A DNA stretch of 64,000 nt from Pectinophora gossypiella (taxonomy: Eukaryota; Arthropoda; Insecta; Lepidoptera; Gelechiidae). Both the position numbers and the translations under genes were made by a program. Positions 52,661-63,961 of this stretch are shown piece after piece; the stretch's first letter is position 1; each line of letters starts with the position of its first letter. The stretch is taken from positions 1,240,678-1,304,677 of the forward strand of contig NC_065419.1 in assembly GCF_024362695.1 (NCBI RefSeq), written 5' to 3'. The notes beneath the pieces are model-generated. The model saw nothing but the letters and a program-made list of their open reading frames with translations. It was not told where the DNA came from and did no database searches.

Positions 52661-52969
52661 TATACACTACCAAATACGTACGAAAAAGGTATGTATTACC
52701 TACTTTTATATCTCTGTAGATACTTTCAAGGCTACGTTCCTCAAAAACAATATAAAATAAAGATGGCTCTGTAAAGATTTTCAAATGATTTTTTTTTCTG
52801 TAATTTTTTTTTCCTTCGTTTCACCTTCTAATTTCATGGATAACAGACATATGCATCTTTTATCTTTGTTTTTGGGTGTAAATGATGACCCTTTTTATTA
52901 TACCACCCATTATGATTCTGATCAAAATAAAGAGAAGCAATATAGGTAGCAATATAATTCTATTAATCA

Positions 52970-53260
52970 TCATCATCATCAGCCCATTAACGTCCCCACT
53001 GCTGGGGCACGGGTCTTCCCTATGGATGGATAGGGAGATCGGGCCTTAAACCATCACGCGGGCCCAGTGCGGATTGATGGTTATTAACGACTGCTAATGT
53101 AGCCGGGACCAACGACTTAACGTGCCTTCCGAAGCACGGAGGAGATGGAGATGATTTTTTTTTGTGGTCACCCATCCTATGACCGGCCTTTGCGAAAGTT
53201 GCTTAACTTCAACAATCGCAGACCGAGCGCGTTTACCGCTGCGGCATCGAGCTCCTCTAT
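52970..53260 (-). mobile_element. SINE-A, full length
   Basis: Reads (GAT)n complement, CCCACTGCTGGGGCACGGGT, core complement, CTTTGCGAAAGTTGCTTAAC, then GCGCGTTTACCGCTGCGG and GAGCTCCTC. TSD not clear. Confidence 0.88.
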
Positions 53261-53786
53261 ACATATATCTATAATAATTCTATACGTAATCTGATCCTAA
53301 TATCAAGCAACAGTTATTTTTGAATAATTTTGTACCCGAGTAATGAGAAAATAGGTAATTATCATGTTAAATCTGGACAGCGCCATCTATATTATTTTTG
53401 GGGGACGTAAAGTCCTGGAAAGTCCCTCATTGAATATGTTTATTTATTTTTCTACTCCTCTACTTTAATCTGGCATTTAAATAACCAAAAAGTCTAATAT
53501 AAGTACATACATAATTAAACTCTTTGAAAAAGTGTACGCTCTATGGCCTATAAAAGCATTGTTTACAAAGTGTAACTGTACTATAATGTCGCAAAAAAAG
53601 CATTGTTGTTGTTTTTTTTTTTGACCTGGAAACTGGCACCTTTACTTTGTTTGGTGCCATAGATATACTATAAAAAAAAAGTATACATTTGCCGCCATTT
53701 TCCCGCGCGTTGGAAATTAATTTTTATAAATAAAATTTTTCTTTGTATACTTTTTGGTTCATTTAAAATTACGTCGTCGTAGAAAA
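53261..53786. other. No recognised feature
   Basis: GCGCCATCTATATTATTTTTG and GGGACGTAAAGTCC recur in weaker form at 58805-58850, both near SINE or LINE scraps. No gene. Confidence 0.35.
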
Positions 53787-53925
53787 AGTATTGTATGCAA
53801 CGTTGTATAACTAGGTCAAAAAATGCTCGTGGCGTCTCTTATTGCGATGTTCGCCAAGGCTCACATCGCAACTCACGCCACTCGCATTTTTTGACCCTTC
53901 TTATACAACTGTTGCATAAAATACT
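53787..53925. repeat. MITE5, long palindrome
   Basis: AGTATTGTATGCAACGTTGT and GGTCAAAAAATGCTCGTGGC pair with the right half (ACGCCACTCGCATTTTTTGA, TACAACTGTTGCATAAAATA). The arms span almost the whole 139 bp with only a few mismatches and a tiny loop near 53856. Confidence 0.8.
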
Positions 53926-54003
53926 ATTATTTATTTATACACAATTTACATAGTCATTACAGGCAATCCCAATTCAACTATGTAATGCAATTTTACTTAA
54001 ATA

Positions 54004-54447
54004 TTATAAACTCAAGAGTTTTACAACTAAGTCTGTGAATTTCGTTAACGAACACGTAAATAGATCGATGTCAGTATGGAGTACGGAGATAGTATTAATG
54101 GTCTTTAGTGCGCGCGCTACTGGAGCGTAGCTGCCGAGGTTGGTGCGCGCAGTGGGCACCGCAAACATTCGGGGAAGCCGTCTAGTTTTTCGAGCGTCTA
54201 ATGGCACTAAAAACTGCAAAGTGGACGAAATCTCCGGATTGTGAATTATTCCCCTGAACACTTTATATATGTACAATACTAAGGCAGTATTTCTCCTCAC
54301 CTCCAACCTATAGTATCCGACCATACCTATGACAAATAGAGACGGATACTTCAGGGGGTACAAAGGATGTGTATAAGTTTCACAAGTATATTTCGAAGGT
54401 GATGTTGTTAACTGCCAAGTAACCTTGGTTACAATGTACACAAACAA
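54004..54447 (-). pseudogene. C-terminus of a Jockey/CR1-type LINE protein
   Basis: The minus-strand frame reads YYRLEVRRNTALVLYIYKVF, then RTNLGSYAPVARALKTINTI and DIDLFTCSLTKF before the stop. The order L-x-x-R-R...Y-K...R-T-N-x-x-x-x-x-P...D-x-F is familiar from the end of Jockey/CR1-type reverse transcriptase proteins after the RT domain. The upstream catalytic parts are missing. The 147-codon frame itself is open; its first 30 residues may be outside the element. Confidence 0.65.
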
Positions 54448-54554
54448 TTACGTGTGGATGTATGGTTACAATGCATGAGAGGTTAAAATTAAATAGTCTA
54501 TCAATATAGACTGTCAGTACTATCCAGAGGCGGAGGACAGGAGTCCTACTACGG

Positions 54555-54720
54555 CTTTGAAATAGACTACTCTGGGCGCCATCCCACTCGCGTCAGACAG
54601 AGTACTGCGGGGCGGAATGCGAAAGGGAAACCACTGCCCTATTTTCCCCTAAAAAGTAGCATGGAGAATCTACACCGACAAGAGCGTGGCTCTTAAATTA
54701 GTAATGATGATGATCAACAT
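54555..54720 (+). repeat. Rep-F, longest copy, (GAT)n tail
   Basis: GGGGCGGAATGCGAAAGGGA, ACCACTGCCCTATTTTCCCC, CAAGAGCGTGGCTCTTAAAT, then ATGATGATGATC. Confidence 0.7.
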
Positions 54721-54739
54721 TGTGTGGGTATTCGGTTTC

Positions 54740-54787
54740 CGCAACAGGAGGCCTATATTCCGCAGTGGGTGAATGCAGGCTGAATAT
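54740..54787 (+). pseudogene. Last codons of an RTE-like LINE
   Basis: GAGGCCTATATTCCGCAGTG translates in frame to E-A-Y-I-P-Q-W, then V-N-A-G and stop, the same end as at 50.5 kb. The tail is AATATG rather than (GAT)n. Confidence 0.6.
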
Positions 54788-54794
54788 GTAAAAT

Positions 54795-54885
54795 AACATG
54801 ACATCACGCCTGTATCCCCGAAGGTGTAGGCAGAGGTGTGTAGTAACACATCCACTCCTCGCCAGCTATGTTTAAGTCTCATGAT
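54795..54885 (+). repeat. Rep-J copy
   Basis: ACATCACGCCTGTATCCCCG, AGGTGTAGGCAGAGGTGTG and CTCCTCGCCAGCTATGTTTA. Confidence 0.65.
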
Positions 54886-55059
54886 AGGGATATCCTATTG
54901 ATATAAAATTAAAAACATCTTTTACACCCCTCCGTCTAAAACAAACTTGGGTTTGCAATCACCGATGACTAGAATTTTAAACCAATACAATTTCGGCAAT
55001 GGTCGCGTTGAAAACCTTGATGTGTTCCATGACACTCATTCAAGATTTGTGAGAAAGGT

Positions 55060-55318
55060 CCTGAAATACTTAAGTCCAAATTCTAAACTATTTAGTAAGT
55101 AATAAGTAAATTCATAAGTTCATATTTTTTTTTATTCTACTTTACTTTCATATTTTATTCATATTTAAATAAGTAGAGACTGCTGTGTTAATTTTATTAC
55201 TAATTTGTAGATGCTATGTACACTGTAATTGTCATATATATAAGTCTTAATTTTAGTAATTGTATTACTTGTGAATGTTTTATATATATGATGTAGTTGT
55301 ACTCAATAAATAAATAAA
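55060..55318 (+). repeat. LINE 3' untranslated end with (AAAT)n tail
   Basis: TACACTGTAATTGTCATATA, ATATGATGTAGTTGTACT and CAATAAATAAATAAAA recur at 58.56-58.80 kb. The end has the layout of a LINE 3' terminus; the coding part was not recognised. Confidence 0.55.
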
Positions 55319-55344
55319 AATAAATATTGACATTAACCACTTGA

Positions 55345-55415
55345 TATGAGCATTATCCCGTATTCATAAGGTCCGCTTATCTAACTGCCTGTCTGACTTC
55401 CTGTCACAGACAAGC
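55345..55415 (-). repeat. SINE-G scrap
   Basis: GAGCATTATCCCGTATTCAT, AAGGTCCGCTTATCTAAC and CTGCCTGTCTGACTTCC. Confidence 0.6.
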
Positions 55416-56171
55416 GCCATCTAGCGAAGACGGGGTGTAACAATTTAGCTAGCTGGCCACAGTCATATTTTATCATAAAAGAATGGAAACAAAATGGAGC
55501 AAGATCGACGCCGATTTATTTTCCCGCTCCTTTAATTCATTATATTCAACCAAATATATCCCAATCGCTTACCTATTTCTTCACTTCCCAACCCGCAAAG
55601 GGAAACCACTTGACATCAATTATCTATGGTCCAAACCATCCGAAGATGAATTCTGTGGCTTAGAGCCCGCGCCGGGATTCAAACCCGTGACACTAGGATG
55701 TAAAGTCACGCCTTCTCCGAACAGTATCGCTACTGAATAGATACTAAAATAGATTTATTTGAAAAATCTCTATTTATTTATTTATTTACATTTCGCGACT
55801 TTACAGTGCAGAAGCGCCAATGCGCCGTGAAACTTTAAATATAAACAGTTTAATAAAAAACATAATATATATCAAGTTATCTCCTGCGTTTGAAGGTTGG
55901 AATAACGGTTTATCGGTTTGTAACCTTGTGACATCGCGAGCGCATTACTAACGAGGTTTACAAGGCTGCGCGTGCGCTGGGAAAGGTAATTACCCAGACA
56001 CCAGCTAAGAGAGACCTCTGACAAGTCCGTTACTTATGAGAATAGTAATTTATTTATTAATTTAAGATAACAAGATCCATTTGTTTTTAGTATTTGATTA
56101 AGATAAATAAACTAAATTTGTTATGGAGATGTTAAATGTGGTTTCGTTACGCGAGTTATAACATTATTAAA
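55416..56171. other. No gene recognised
   Basis: A (TTTA)n run lies at about 55780-55795. GCGCCGGGATTCAAACCC at 55668 resembles a tRNA B box in reverse. The 85-codon frame at 55483-55740 has no domain. Confidence 0.35.
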
Positions 56172-56238
56172 GCTTCTTCTATAGTGTGAGTACTGAAGTG
56201 GATGACCAACCTCATCAACCCTGGTGTCAGGGTTATTA
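56172..56238 (-). repeat. SINE-B 3' scrap
   Basis: CTTCTTCTATAGTGTGAGTA and CTCATCAACCCTGGTGTCAG. Confidence 0.65.
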
Positions 56239-56239
56239 T

Positions 56240-56460
56240 ATATGTATTATCATCATCATCATCTCCTAGCATTATCCCGTTTTTCACAGGGTCCGCTTAC
56301 CTAACCTGAAAATTTGACAGGTCCGGTTAATTACAGAAGCGACTGCCTGTCTGACCTCCCAACCCGCGAAAACCAGCCCAATACAGATTAGGTAACATAC
56401 CTCCGAAAATGTATTTGTCGAGAATGTGGGTGTGTTCGTTACGATGTTATGTTGGATTAT
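56240..56460 (-). repeat. SINE-G body with (GAT)n tail
   Basis: TATCATCATCATCATCTCCT, AGCATTATCCCGTTTTTCAC, GACCTCCCAACCCGCGAAAA and CATACCTCCGAAAATGTATT. The tRNA-like head is lost. Confidence 0.75.
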
Positions 56461-56689
56461 GTATGTATCTCTCTCTATATTTGAGAGCTGCGCTTTTGTC
56501 GGTGGTGTATGTGTGTATAAAAATATTAATTCATAGTTCAACCTGAAATAGTGCATACTGTCAATAACTTAACATTTATTATGATGTATGAGCGTGTAAG
56601 TGGATTTTGAAGCGAATAAGGTCAGTTTATCTTGTTTTGATACTATGTTAGTTTTCTTAGATATTATGTCTATGTATTTAAAACAATGT

Positions 56690-56790
56690 TCATTATGTTT
56701 AACTTACGCCTTTGTCCCTGAAGGGGTAGGCAGTGGTGTATTGTATAGACTCCCAATCCTCGCCAGCTATGTTTGAATCCCGTATGTAAT
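56690..56790 (+). repeat. Rep-J copy
   Basis: TTACGCCTTTGTCCCTGAAG, GGGTAGGCAGTGGTG and CCTCGCCAGCTATGTTTGAA. Confidence 0.65.
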
Positions 56791-56809
56791 ACGGGGCGAA
56801 TCTATTGCC

Positions 56810-56893
56810 ATATTAAACGTTGTACCCGATGAGAGCCTTGAACGCTGCCCATTTGTCCAGCCAAGTGGTTAATGCCATCTGTGGCAAATCTAC
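56810..56893 (+). repeat. Rep-D 3' fragment
   Basis: CGATGAGAGCCTTGAACGCT, CCATTTGTCCAGCCAAGTGG and GCCATCTGTGGCAAATCTAC. It lacks the poly-A and abuts the Jockey-like 3' end. Confidence 0.65.
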
Positions 56894-56894
56894 A

Positions 56895-57495
56895 ATTCAA
56901 ATTCAAAAATATCTTTATTCAATAGGTAACATAGTTACACTTTGAATCGTCAATTTTACATAACGAACGTCTCATCCGCCTAAAACTACTCAGTTTCTCA
57001 CAACCTGTATAGCCGGGGAAAAGAAACTGCAAGAAAAACCTCGGCGCAGGGCCCTAGACTATCTTTAAAAAAAATAAACATAAAATATTGGTATACAATT
57101 GAGTAATTTAGCTGCCTAATATCAGTTCTCAGACAGTTAATCCCATGCATTTATATCTTCTAAATAATCACTAACTTTATAATAACCTTTTTTGTAAAGT
57201 TTTTGTTTAACTACTGTCTTAAAACAGTTGAAAGGCAAATTCTGAATGTCAATGGGAATCTTATTGTAAAAACTTGTAAAGCAAGTTTATTTTTATTCCT
57301 GGTATTAACAATGTGCCGATCGCTATTTTTTGCAAATAATCATATATGTTTTTTAGATATATTAAGTTTTCAAAGATATATTGTGATGCCAAAGTTAAAA
57401 TACTAATTTCTTTAAATTTATTTCTAAGTGACATCTTTTGTAAATCGCCCGAATGGCTCGCTTTTGCGTTACGTCATATTCTTTTATCGAAATAA
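56895..57495 (-). pseudogene. Jockey-like LINE, 5'-truncated C-terminus and 3' end
   Basis: On the minus strand: DVTQKRAIRAIYKR, then (frame shifted) EISILTLASQYIFENLIYLK, then, after gaps, YNKIPIDIQNLPFNCFKTVV and YKVSDYLEDINAWD with the stop at 57137-57139. These are typical end-of-protein motifs of Jockey-clade LINEs. The 3' untranslated part ends with AATAAAGATATTTTTGAATT at 56895. Frameshifts and an internal stop (near 57290) show it is dead. It is the only copy here linking the 3' end at 29.5 and 43 kb to coding sequence. Confidence 0.82.
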
Positions 57496-57497
57496 AA

Positions 57498-57530
<33 letters not shown>
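57493..57530. repeat. (AAAT)n microsatellite
   Basis: About nine units at the 5' border of the Jockey-like copy. Confidence 0.9.
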
Positions 57531-57855
57531 AAGACACAAGACTGTGCAAAAAGAAAAGGGCTACATGTTTCGCCAAGGCCAAGCCAGATGGGACAGGTGG
57601 CAAATCTGAAAGCAAGGTGCATTGAGCATCTGCTCAGGTGTATTTTTTTAATCATTTTATCAGATATATTATGGGCCATAATTTGTAGGTTGCTACTTGG
57701 TAACTGATATTTAAAAGAAAGTGGTTTGCGTGTTTGTAAGTGATAAAGTGACGAACTGACGAAGTTTTTGAAGTTGAAAATAGACTTGCTTAGTTGATGC
57801 ATGTCACTATATTTTTAGTGAATAGGCAGATAAAGACACTGTTTATAATGCTTAC

Positions 57856-58199
57856 TAGGGATCACAAAGTGATTTTTTGTGATATGTCCCCACCGGGATT
57901 CTAACCCGGGGCCTCCGGAGCGTGAGTCCAACGCTCAACCACTGGACCACGGAGGCCGTGATCCGGGGCTTTGTGATCCCTAGTTTGGTTAGGACAATAC
58001 AGGCTGATCACCTGATTGTCCGAAAGTAAGATGATACGTGCTTCGGAAGGCACGTTAAGCCGTTGGTCCCGGTTACTATTTACTCATGTAAATGAGTAAT
58101 CGTTACATGAGTCATGCGAGGGGCCTTTGGCGGCTCAATCATAACACTGACACAAAGGTTGAGGCTGGTATTCCACCACATAACCCACACGATAAGAAG
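57856..58199 (+). mobile_element. SINE-B with inverted 5' part inside one TSD pair
   Basis: 57856-57958 is the tRNA head and first body segment in reverse (CTCAACCACTGGACCACGGA on the plus strand). 57968-58199 is the rest in forward orientation, starting GCTTTGTGATCCCTAG and ending CCCACACGATAAGAAGA. The TSD ATAATGCTTAC (57845-57855 and 58200-58210) encloses both parts. CTTTGTGATCCCTA is present in both arms. The structure fits twin priming in one insertion. Confidence 0.88.
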
Positions 58200-58329
58200 A
58201 TAATGCTTACGAGGCTAGGTAACAAATATACAATGTGGGACTTTCCAGACCACGTCCTATCATAAAAAATACCCTTTCCCTTTGTTTAACCTTCCAATTT
58301 CATGGATCCCAGACATATGCATCTCTTTC

Positions 58330-58440
58330 AAAGAAAAGAAAAGAAAAGAAAAGAAAAGAAAAGAAAAGAAAAGAAAAGAAAAGAAAAGAAAAGAAAAGAA
58401 AAGAAAAGAAAAGAAAAGAAAAGAAAAGAAAAGAAAAGAA
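58330..58440. repeat. (AAAAG)n microsatellite, about 22 units
   Basis: Uniform 5-bp repeat with no interruptions; the Lys/Glu-rich and Phe/Leu-rich frames it creates are not genes. Confidence 0.97.
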
Positions 58441-58559
58441 CAGAAAAAAAAAAGAAAGAAACATTTATTACACACATAGACATATATTTGTTTTTGGGCA
58501 GTTATAACTGCCCCTTGTTATCACTAAACATATTCTAACCACACATATTATTTAAAGCT

Positions 58560-58797
58560 CAACAGATGTTAATTACTTACTTATATATTTACTCATACTT
58601 ATATTTTTCTAATTTTTAAGTTTGATGTGTAATGTTAATTTTAGTTTATTTTTAAACACTTAAGTACCCTTAATTGTATAAGTTATGTACGCCGTAATTG
58701 TCATATATATATTAGTCACAATACCGTAACCTTATAAATGTAAAAATGTTTTAATGTATGTGATGTGGTTGTACTTTATAAATAAATAAATAAATAA
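58560..58797 (+). repeat. LINE 3' untranslated end with (AAAT)n tail
   Basis: ACGCCGTAATTGTCATATAT, ATGTGATGTGGTTGTACTTT and ATAAATAAATAAATAA match 55.06-55.32 kb. Confidence 0.55.
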
Positions 58798-59267
58798 CCA
58801 TTATTACAGCACCATCTACGTTTGTTTGGGAAACGTGGCCTTGTAAGTCCTCATTGTAATTAACAGTGTAACGGCATAGAGAAAAAAAATATAATACAAC
58901 GACAATTGTTGAGGTCGATGACCGACCTCACCTACCGTGGGGTCAGGGCATTCAGTATTCTGACATGGCTCAATTAGTAATCAAACCCCGAGACATCTGG
59001 TTATATGAGAGTGTGTTTACTCTATAATAAATATTCTTTATTTTTTCACAAGTTATAGTACAATTACGTAGGTACGTTCGAGACAACCATGTTACCAACA
59101 ATAAAAGTTTAATTTACGACTATTGTACACAATAAAATCGACTTTATACGTGAAACCAGCCGTGTTCTACTTTATTGCTGTATTGATATACAGCGTTCTA
59201 AACCGTGATTACGCCCGGTTGCACCGTGTATAGTTAAATGTGAATTAGTAATTGAAAAACCACTGTT

Positions 59268-59345
59268 ACGTTGGGTCTAACAAAAAGCTCGATAAGGTGT
59301 GGGTACTGAGTTCAATTTGCGATGTAACTGTGACTACCTATGAGC
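59268..59345 (+). repeat. SINE-E scrap
   Basis: GGGTCTAACAAAAAGCTCGA and GTGTGGGTACTGAGTTCAAT. Confidence 0.55.
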
Positions 59346-60389
59346 TAAAACACATTAAAGATAGCATGATGAAATTGCGAAAAAAATATAGGCTTTTAAA
59401 CAGGTCGTCAGTGTTTATAAATATTAATAAAAACTTATTTGATGCAGGCTGATTATGGTAATTATAACTCCTGTAACACGACACAATATTGGTCGGTTTT
59501 TTATGTACCTTAAACTAGTTCGAGTTTCTGTTTTAAAAAAAAGTTTTCATTTCATTGAGTGTTCAACAGACGATTAACAGACAGATTAATTTAAAGCCGA
59601 ATTAGACATTGATATAAAACATTTATTCAATGAAGTGGCATTAAATCACTTTAACTTGAATTAATTAATGTTAGCCTAAGGGCATTGTGCAATGATCAAG
59701 CAAGTCAATTAATTATTCACAGATAAAATATTAGTTAAATGGAAATAAGTCTTGTTAATCATTCTTTGATATATGAATTCGATGGATTGGAAAAGTACAA
59801 TTGGAAAAGTACGTATTATGTACGTAAGGATATGGACATAATTCTCAACCGACTGTGGGATCTCCTCCTGTCAAACCTTAAATAATAGACTTTATAAAAG
59901 TCCAGATTGTGTCTAAAACTAAAGGTACATGATATCGAAAGACTACAATTTGTCCTTTGAGCACAAATATCAAAAGTGACTTCAAGTTGCTTTCTAATCA
60001 TATGTGGATCTGTGAACCCAATAACTATTGGAACCACAGATTACTTTATGGATAAAATAGGAGCTGAATTGAAAATCATAAGATCATAAAACGTCTGGTT
60101 AAAGGCTACCCACTATGGGGCACCGGCCTTCATATTCAGGGACGTTAAACGGACTTTATGCAACCGGCTATAGAAATAAAATAGTAATATAATATGTTCA
60201 AATTAATAACGGCCAAATTGATAATTTTAGTTTACCTGTTATGTTTATTAAAATACTAATTGTGGATATGTTCCAATGTGAGTTTATGAATTAATGAATT
60301 TTAATTGCTTTTATGCTACACTGTGTATTTTGTAACCGATATATAATCTTTATTTTACATTGCATTATTTATGTTACACAACAAACAAA
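59346..60389. other. No recognised feature
   Basis: Unique-looking AT-rich sequence with no frame of note; one of the longest stretches here without a repeat match. Confidence 0.35.
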
Positions 60390-60480
60390 ACATCATGCTT
60401 GCATCCACAAAGGGTTAGGCACAGGTATAAAGTATACCCACTCCTCGCCTGCTATGTTTCAGTATGTAATAGGGTTGTAA
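60390..60480 (+). repeat. Rep-J, diverged
   Basis: CATCATGCTTGCATCCACAA, AGGGTTAGGCACAGGTATAA and CTCCTCGCCTGCTATGTTTC. Confidence 0.6.
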
Positions 60481-60567
60481 ACCAAAATACGACTACAAAA
60501 TTATGGCTTAATAAAAACTGTTTTACCTCTGTTTTGGTAGCCTGATAATTGATGTAGCAGCCATGCT

Positions 60568-60680
60568 ATCTTCTTCTATCGGTGGGTTGTGAGGTGGATT
60601 ACCAAAATTATCAACCCTGGTGTCAGGGTTACTATTGAGCCGCCAAAGGCCCCTGACAAGACTCATGTAACGACTACGCT
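60568..60680 (-). repeat. SINE-B 3' part
   Basis: ATCTTCTTCTATCGGTGGGT, CAACCCTGGTGTCAGGGTTA and GACTCATGTAACGACTAC. Confidence 0.75.
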
Positions 60681-60690
60681 ATGCTATGAT

Positions 60691-61209
60691 GACGTACCTG
60701 AAACAAATAAAAAAATAATTAGTAAAATTAGTTTTATACTTATAAGCAAACTCGTATCCCATATAAGATACGGTACATAGAAAACGATAGTTTAATATTT
60801 TAACAGGTTATCATCCTGCTAAAAAAAAATTTAAAAAAATCTTTGTTTGTAATCATAATATCTTTAGTATTTTGGAGAAAAAAAAACACGATGAAACAAA
60901 ATCAGGGTTTATAAAACACTGTGTGCGGTATTATTCTTTATTCTTTGACTTTAGGCACCGTCCTCACTAGGCCTATTTTTTTTTATTTTGTTTGGGGAGC
61001 TAACAGCTTAATCCACACAAATTCACACAATGTTACACTTAGTAGTAAGTAAAGGCCAATTACAAGCTACCACAAATAAATGAAAATGAGTTACACAACA
61101 AGACAAGAGAGCGGAGACGTAGAAAAAATATAAGAAAAAAATTAGATTGAATGCGCAATTTAGCAAATACAAATTAAAGTCTAATAATAATTAACAATTA
61201 TTACCAATT
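60691..61209. other. No recognised feature
   Basis: No family recognised; ends at the SINE-A TSD. Confidence 0.3.
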
Positions 61210-61220
61210 ACCTCTAGTGT

Positions 61221-61513
61221 GTGAGGAGCTCGAAGGCGCAGCGGTAAACGCGCTCGGTCTGCGATTGTTGAATTTAAGCAACTTTCGCAAAGGCCGGTCA
61301 TAGGATGGGTGACCAAAAAAAAAAATTCATCTCGAGCTCCTCCGTGCTTCGGAAGGCACGTTAAGCCGTTGGTCCCGGCTGCATTAGCAGTCGTTAATAA
61401 CCAACAATCCGCACTGGGCCCGCGTGGTGGTTTAAGGCCCGATCTCCCTATCCATCCATAGGGAAGGCCCGTGCCCCAGCAGTGGGGACGTTAATGGGCT
61501 GATCATGATGATG
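61221..61513 (+). mobile_element. SINE-A, full length with 11-bp TSD
   Basis: GTGAGGAGCTCGAAGGCGCA, the 5S-like part (TTTAAGCAACTTTCGC, GGATGGGTGACC), core, tail and a short (GAT)n. TSD ACCTCTAGTGT at 61210-61220 and 61514-61524. The A box is slightly damaged. Confidence 0.92.
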
Positions 61514-61904
61514 ACCTCTAGTGTAGTGGTTTGTAAGTCTCATTACAAGACGAGGTCTAATGAATTCTAACCTAACTTAAACACGCGCAGTCGAGTATGT
61601 CATCACACCCTATTATCTATTCTAGCTCCGACTCGTAAACTTTGTAATTCCTTTACCATAGTCATGTCGGTTGCTTAAACTTAGTTAAGTAGTGTTAAGT
61701 GAACGGAATTACGTTTTCGACTAACTATTTTAAGCTTAGCCATGTGTTTTAAGTTCAGTGTCAGTTAGTTGTTGTGTTGTATGTAAGTGATGACGGCGTG
61801 GTGGGTAGAGTTACGGTCGTAATTGTTTGTCAGTAAAGCGATAGAATGTGAAAGAATAACTCTACTTCTTAAATTGATAACTACTTACTGAAATACCTGT
61901 TGCT

Positions 61905-62221
61905 TCTTCTTCTATCGTGTGGGTTGTGAGGTGAATTACCAACCTCATCAACCCTGGTGTCAGGGTTATTATTGAGCCGCCAAAGGCCCCTGACATGGCT
62001 TATGTCACAATTACTTACTTACATCAGTAAGTAGTAAACGGCGACTTAACCTGTCTTCCGAAGCACGGATCATCTTACTTTCGGACAATCGGATCGGCCT
62101 GTAATGTCGTAACTAAACTAGGGATCACAAAGTGATTTTTGTGATATATCCCCACCGGGATTCGAACCCGGGACCTCCGGATCGTGAGCTCAACGCTCAA
62201 CCACTGGACCACAGAGGCCGT
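61905..62221 (-). mobile_element. SINE-B, full length with 11-bp TSD
   Basis: From (GAA)n complement to head complement (TCGAACCCGGGACCTCCGG, CAACCACTGGACCACAGAGG). TSD TACCTGTTGCT at 61894-61904 and 62222-62232. One of the best-preserved copies. Confidence 0.92.
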
Positions 62222-62232
62222 TACCTGTTGCT

Positions 62233-62679
62233 AATAATAATATATTTTTTTGTTTAATAAGGTATCGATCAAACTCTAAAGTTCCAAAAGTTCCAAGTAC
62301 AAGTTTAAACTTTTGCAATGGCAAATTAAATCAGAATTTTCAAAAGCGTGAATTTTAAATCATAACGTTTTTACCCCATAAAATTGCTAATTGCAAAGTT
62401 AAATATTCATCACCCTCAAAGGCCAAACGAAGCTATCAAAATATGAAATTCAACCAGAAATTTAAAAGCTGCATCCTTATTCTGTGACGTTTGACGGATT
62501 CGGTAGACAAAATAACATCAGACAAAAATCTAAATTAAAATCGTTCTTACGCAGGTATAAAAGATAAACCTGTAGAAAGTCAATTGAAAGTCACATTTAT
62601 GTTAGGTATAAACATGCACATGTTTATCTTTGATATTCTTTGTAAAACGGAATTTGATTTTGACTTTTGTTAAAATCGG
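62233..62679. other. No recognised feature
   Basis: No frame or family recognised. Confidence 0.3.
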
Positions 62680-62972
62680 AGCCGTCGTAGCCCAGTTGGT
62701 AGAACGCTTGCCTCTTTTTGAGGTTGCAGGCTTGTCGAATTTGTTGTTCGAATTCATGTTTGGATCGTAAAGGTGAAGGAAAACATAGTGAGGAAACCCA
62801 CATAACCGAGAAATGCATTTTCGGAGGTATGTGACCTAACCTGTATTGGGCTGGTTTTCCCTTCGCGGGTTGGAAGGTGAGACCGGCAGTCGCTTTTGTA
62901 AAAACCTGATCTGTCAAATCTTCAGGTTCGGTAAGCGGAACCTGTGAAAAACGGGATAATGATATTAGATAT
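62680..62972 (+). mobile_element. SINE-G, with tRNA-like head
   Basis: The head GTCGTAGCCCAGTTGGTAGA, ACGCTTGCCTC resembles a tRNA 5' half. The body follows: GGAGGTATGTGACCTAACCT, TTCGCGGGTTGGAAGGTGAG, AAATCTTCAGGTTCGGTAAG and ACGGGATAATG. It lacks the (GAT)n tail seen at 56.24 kb. It shows that the headless copies elsewhere are truncated SINEs. Confidence 0.8.
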
Positions 62973-63837
62973 CTACCGATACCGGCAAATGCTATAAAGT
63001 AGGACCGCAAGGAAGTGGATATCAGTTTTAAAAGATCTCCCTAAATCTAATTTAAAGTCTTGAACCACCCTTTTACATGCATTATGTATAAGATTTGTAA
63101 TTCAAAACCAAAATCTTTCGCCTTCAAATAAAAAATTCATACAGCCGTCAAAAAAAGTAAATTTAAAAAGTTTCGTCCCTTTGTAAAGTTTTGGATGGAA
63201 AGTCAAGTCGCCTTTGCTGGTGAGTTTGAGAAAAAAATGTACAATAAGAATTGTCCTTTAGTAGCTAAAGTGATATTTGATATTACGAGTTTTTTATATT
63301 AGTTTAGTTCTTACTTTTTCAACGCAGAAATAAATCTATTCTCGTGTACGTGTCTTCTAAAATCTACGTACATGAAATCATGCCTATTTCCCACCCGGGT
63401 ACACAGAGATTCCTACGTTATTCAATATTGTATGATTCAAATATGAATTCGAAAATTGTTGGTTGAGCCCTGTGCTGAATTTGAACTTCGAACGTCACAG
63501 TTCAGAGACAAGTATTCTTCAAACTGAGCTTAAAGAAACGCTTGTAAAAAAATATAATTTTATGTAAGCACGAATAACTTGAAGAGAACACACGAAAAAT
63601 TTCTCCGGATTTTAATTTACTATCCTCTAAAGGCTTGACCATAAGCAATTTTCTTTTAAACAACATATTTCCCCAAAATAATACATGTTCTTTTGGCTCC
63701 AAATATAGGTTGCCTTTAACACGACAACCGTATTATCAATATTGGCAATTAGGGCTGACGACAGATGCAGAACGGCAGATGGCTCGCAACAGCCTCCAAA
63801 CCAGATTGAGTCGTGTTTTTGTTCATCAGTACGGGGT
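62973..63837. other. No gene recognised
   Basis: 63363-63411 (CATGAAATCATGCCTATTTC, CCACCCGGGTACACAGAGA) is a Rep-I-like scrap. The rest is unassigned. Confidence 0.35.
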
Positions 63838-63960
63838 TCACTAACACAGTTGGCTCGACTACTACATACGGCGAAAGGACTCGCTGTATATCACGTTGGT
63901 CTAACAGAAACCTCGGTGAGGTGTGGGTTTTTAGTTCATTATGTGATAGACCTCTGAATC
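63838..63960 (+). repeat. SINE-E body
   Basis: TCACTAACACAGTTGGCTCG, CGTTGGTCTAACAGAAACCT and TCGGTGAGGTGTGGGTTTTT. Confidence 0.75.
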
Positions 63961-63961
63961 T

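Noticed and set aside
58235..58538. Lys/Glu-rich and Phe/Leu-rich frames of 65-90 codons
   Set aside because: Produced by the (AAAAG)n microsatellite.
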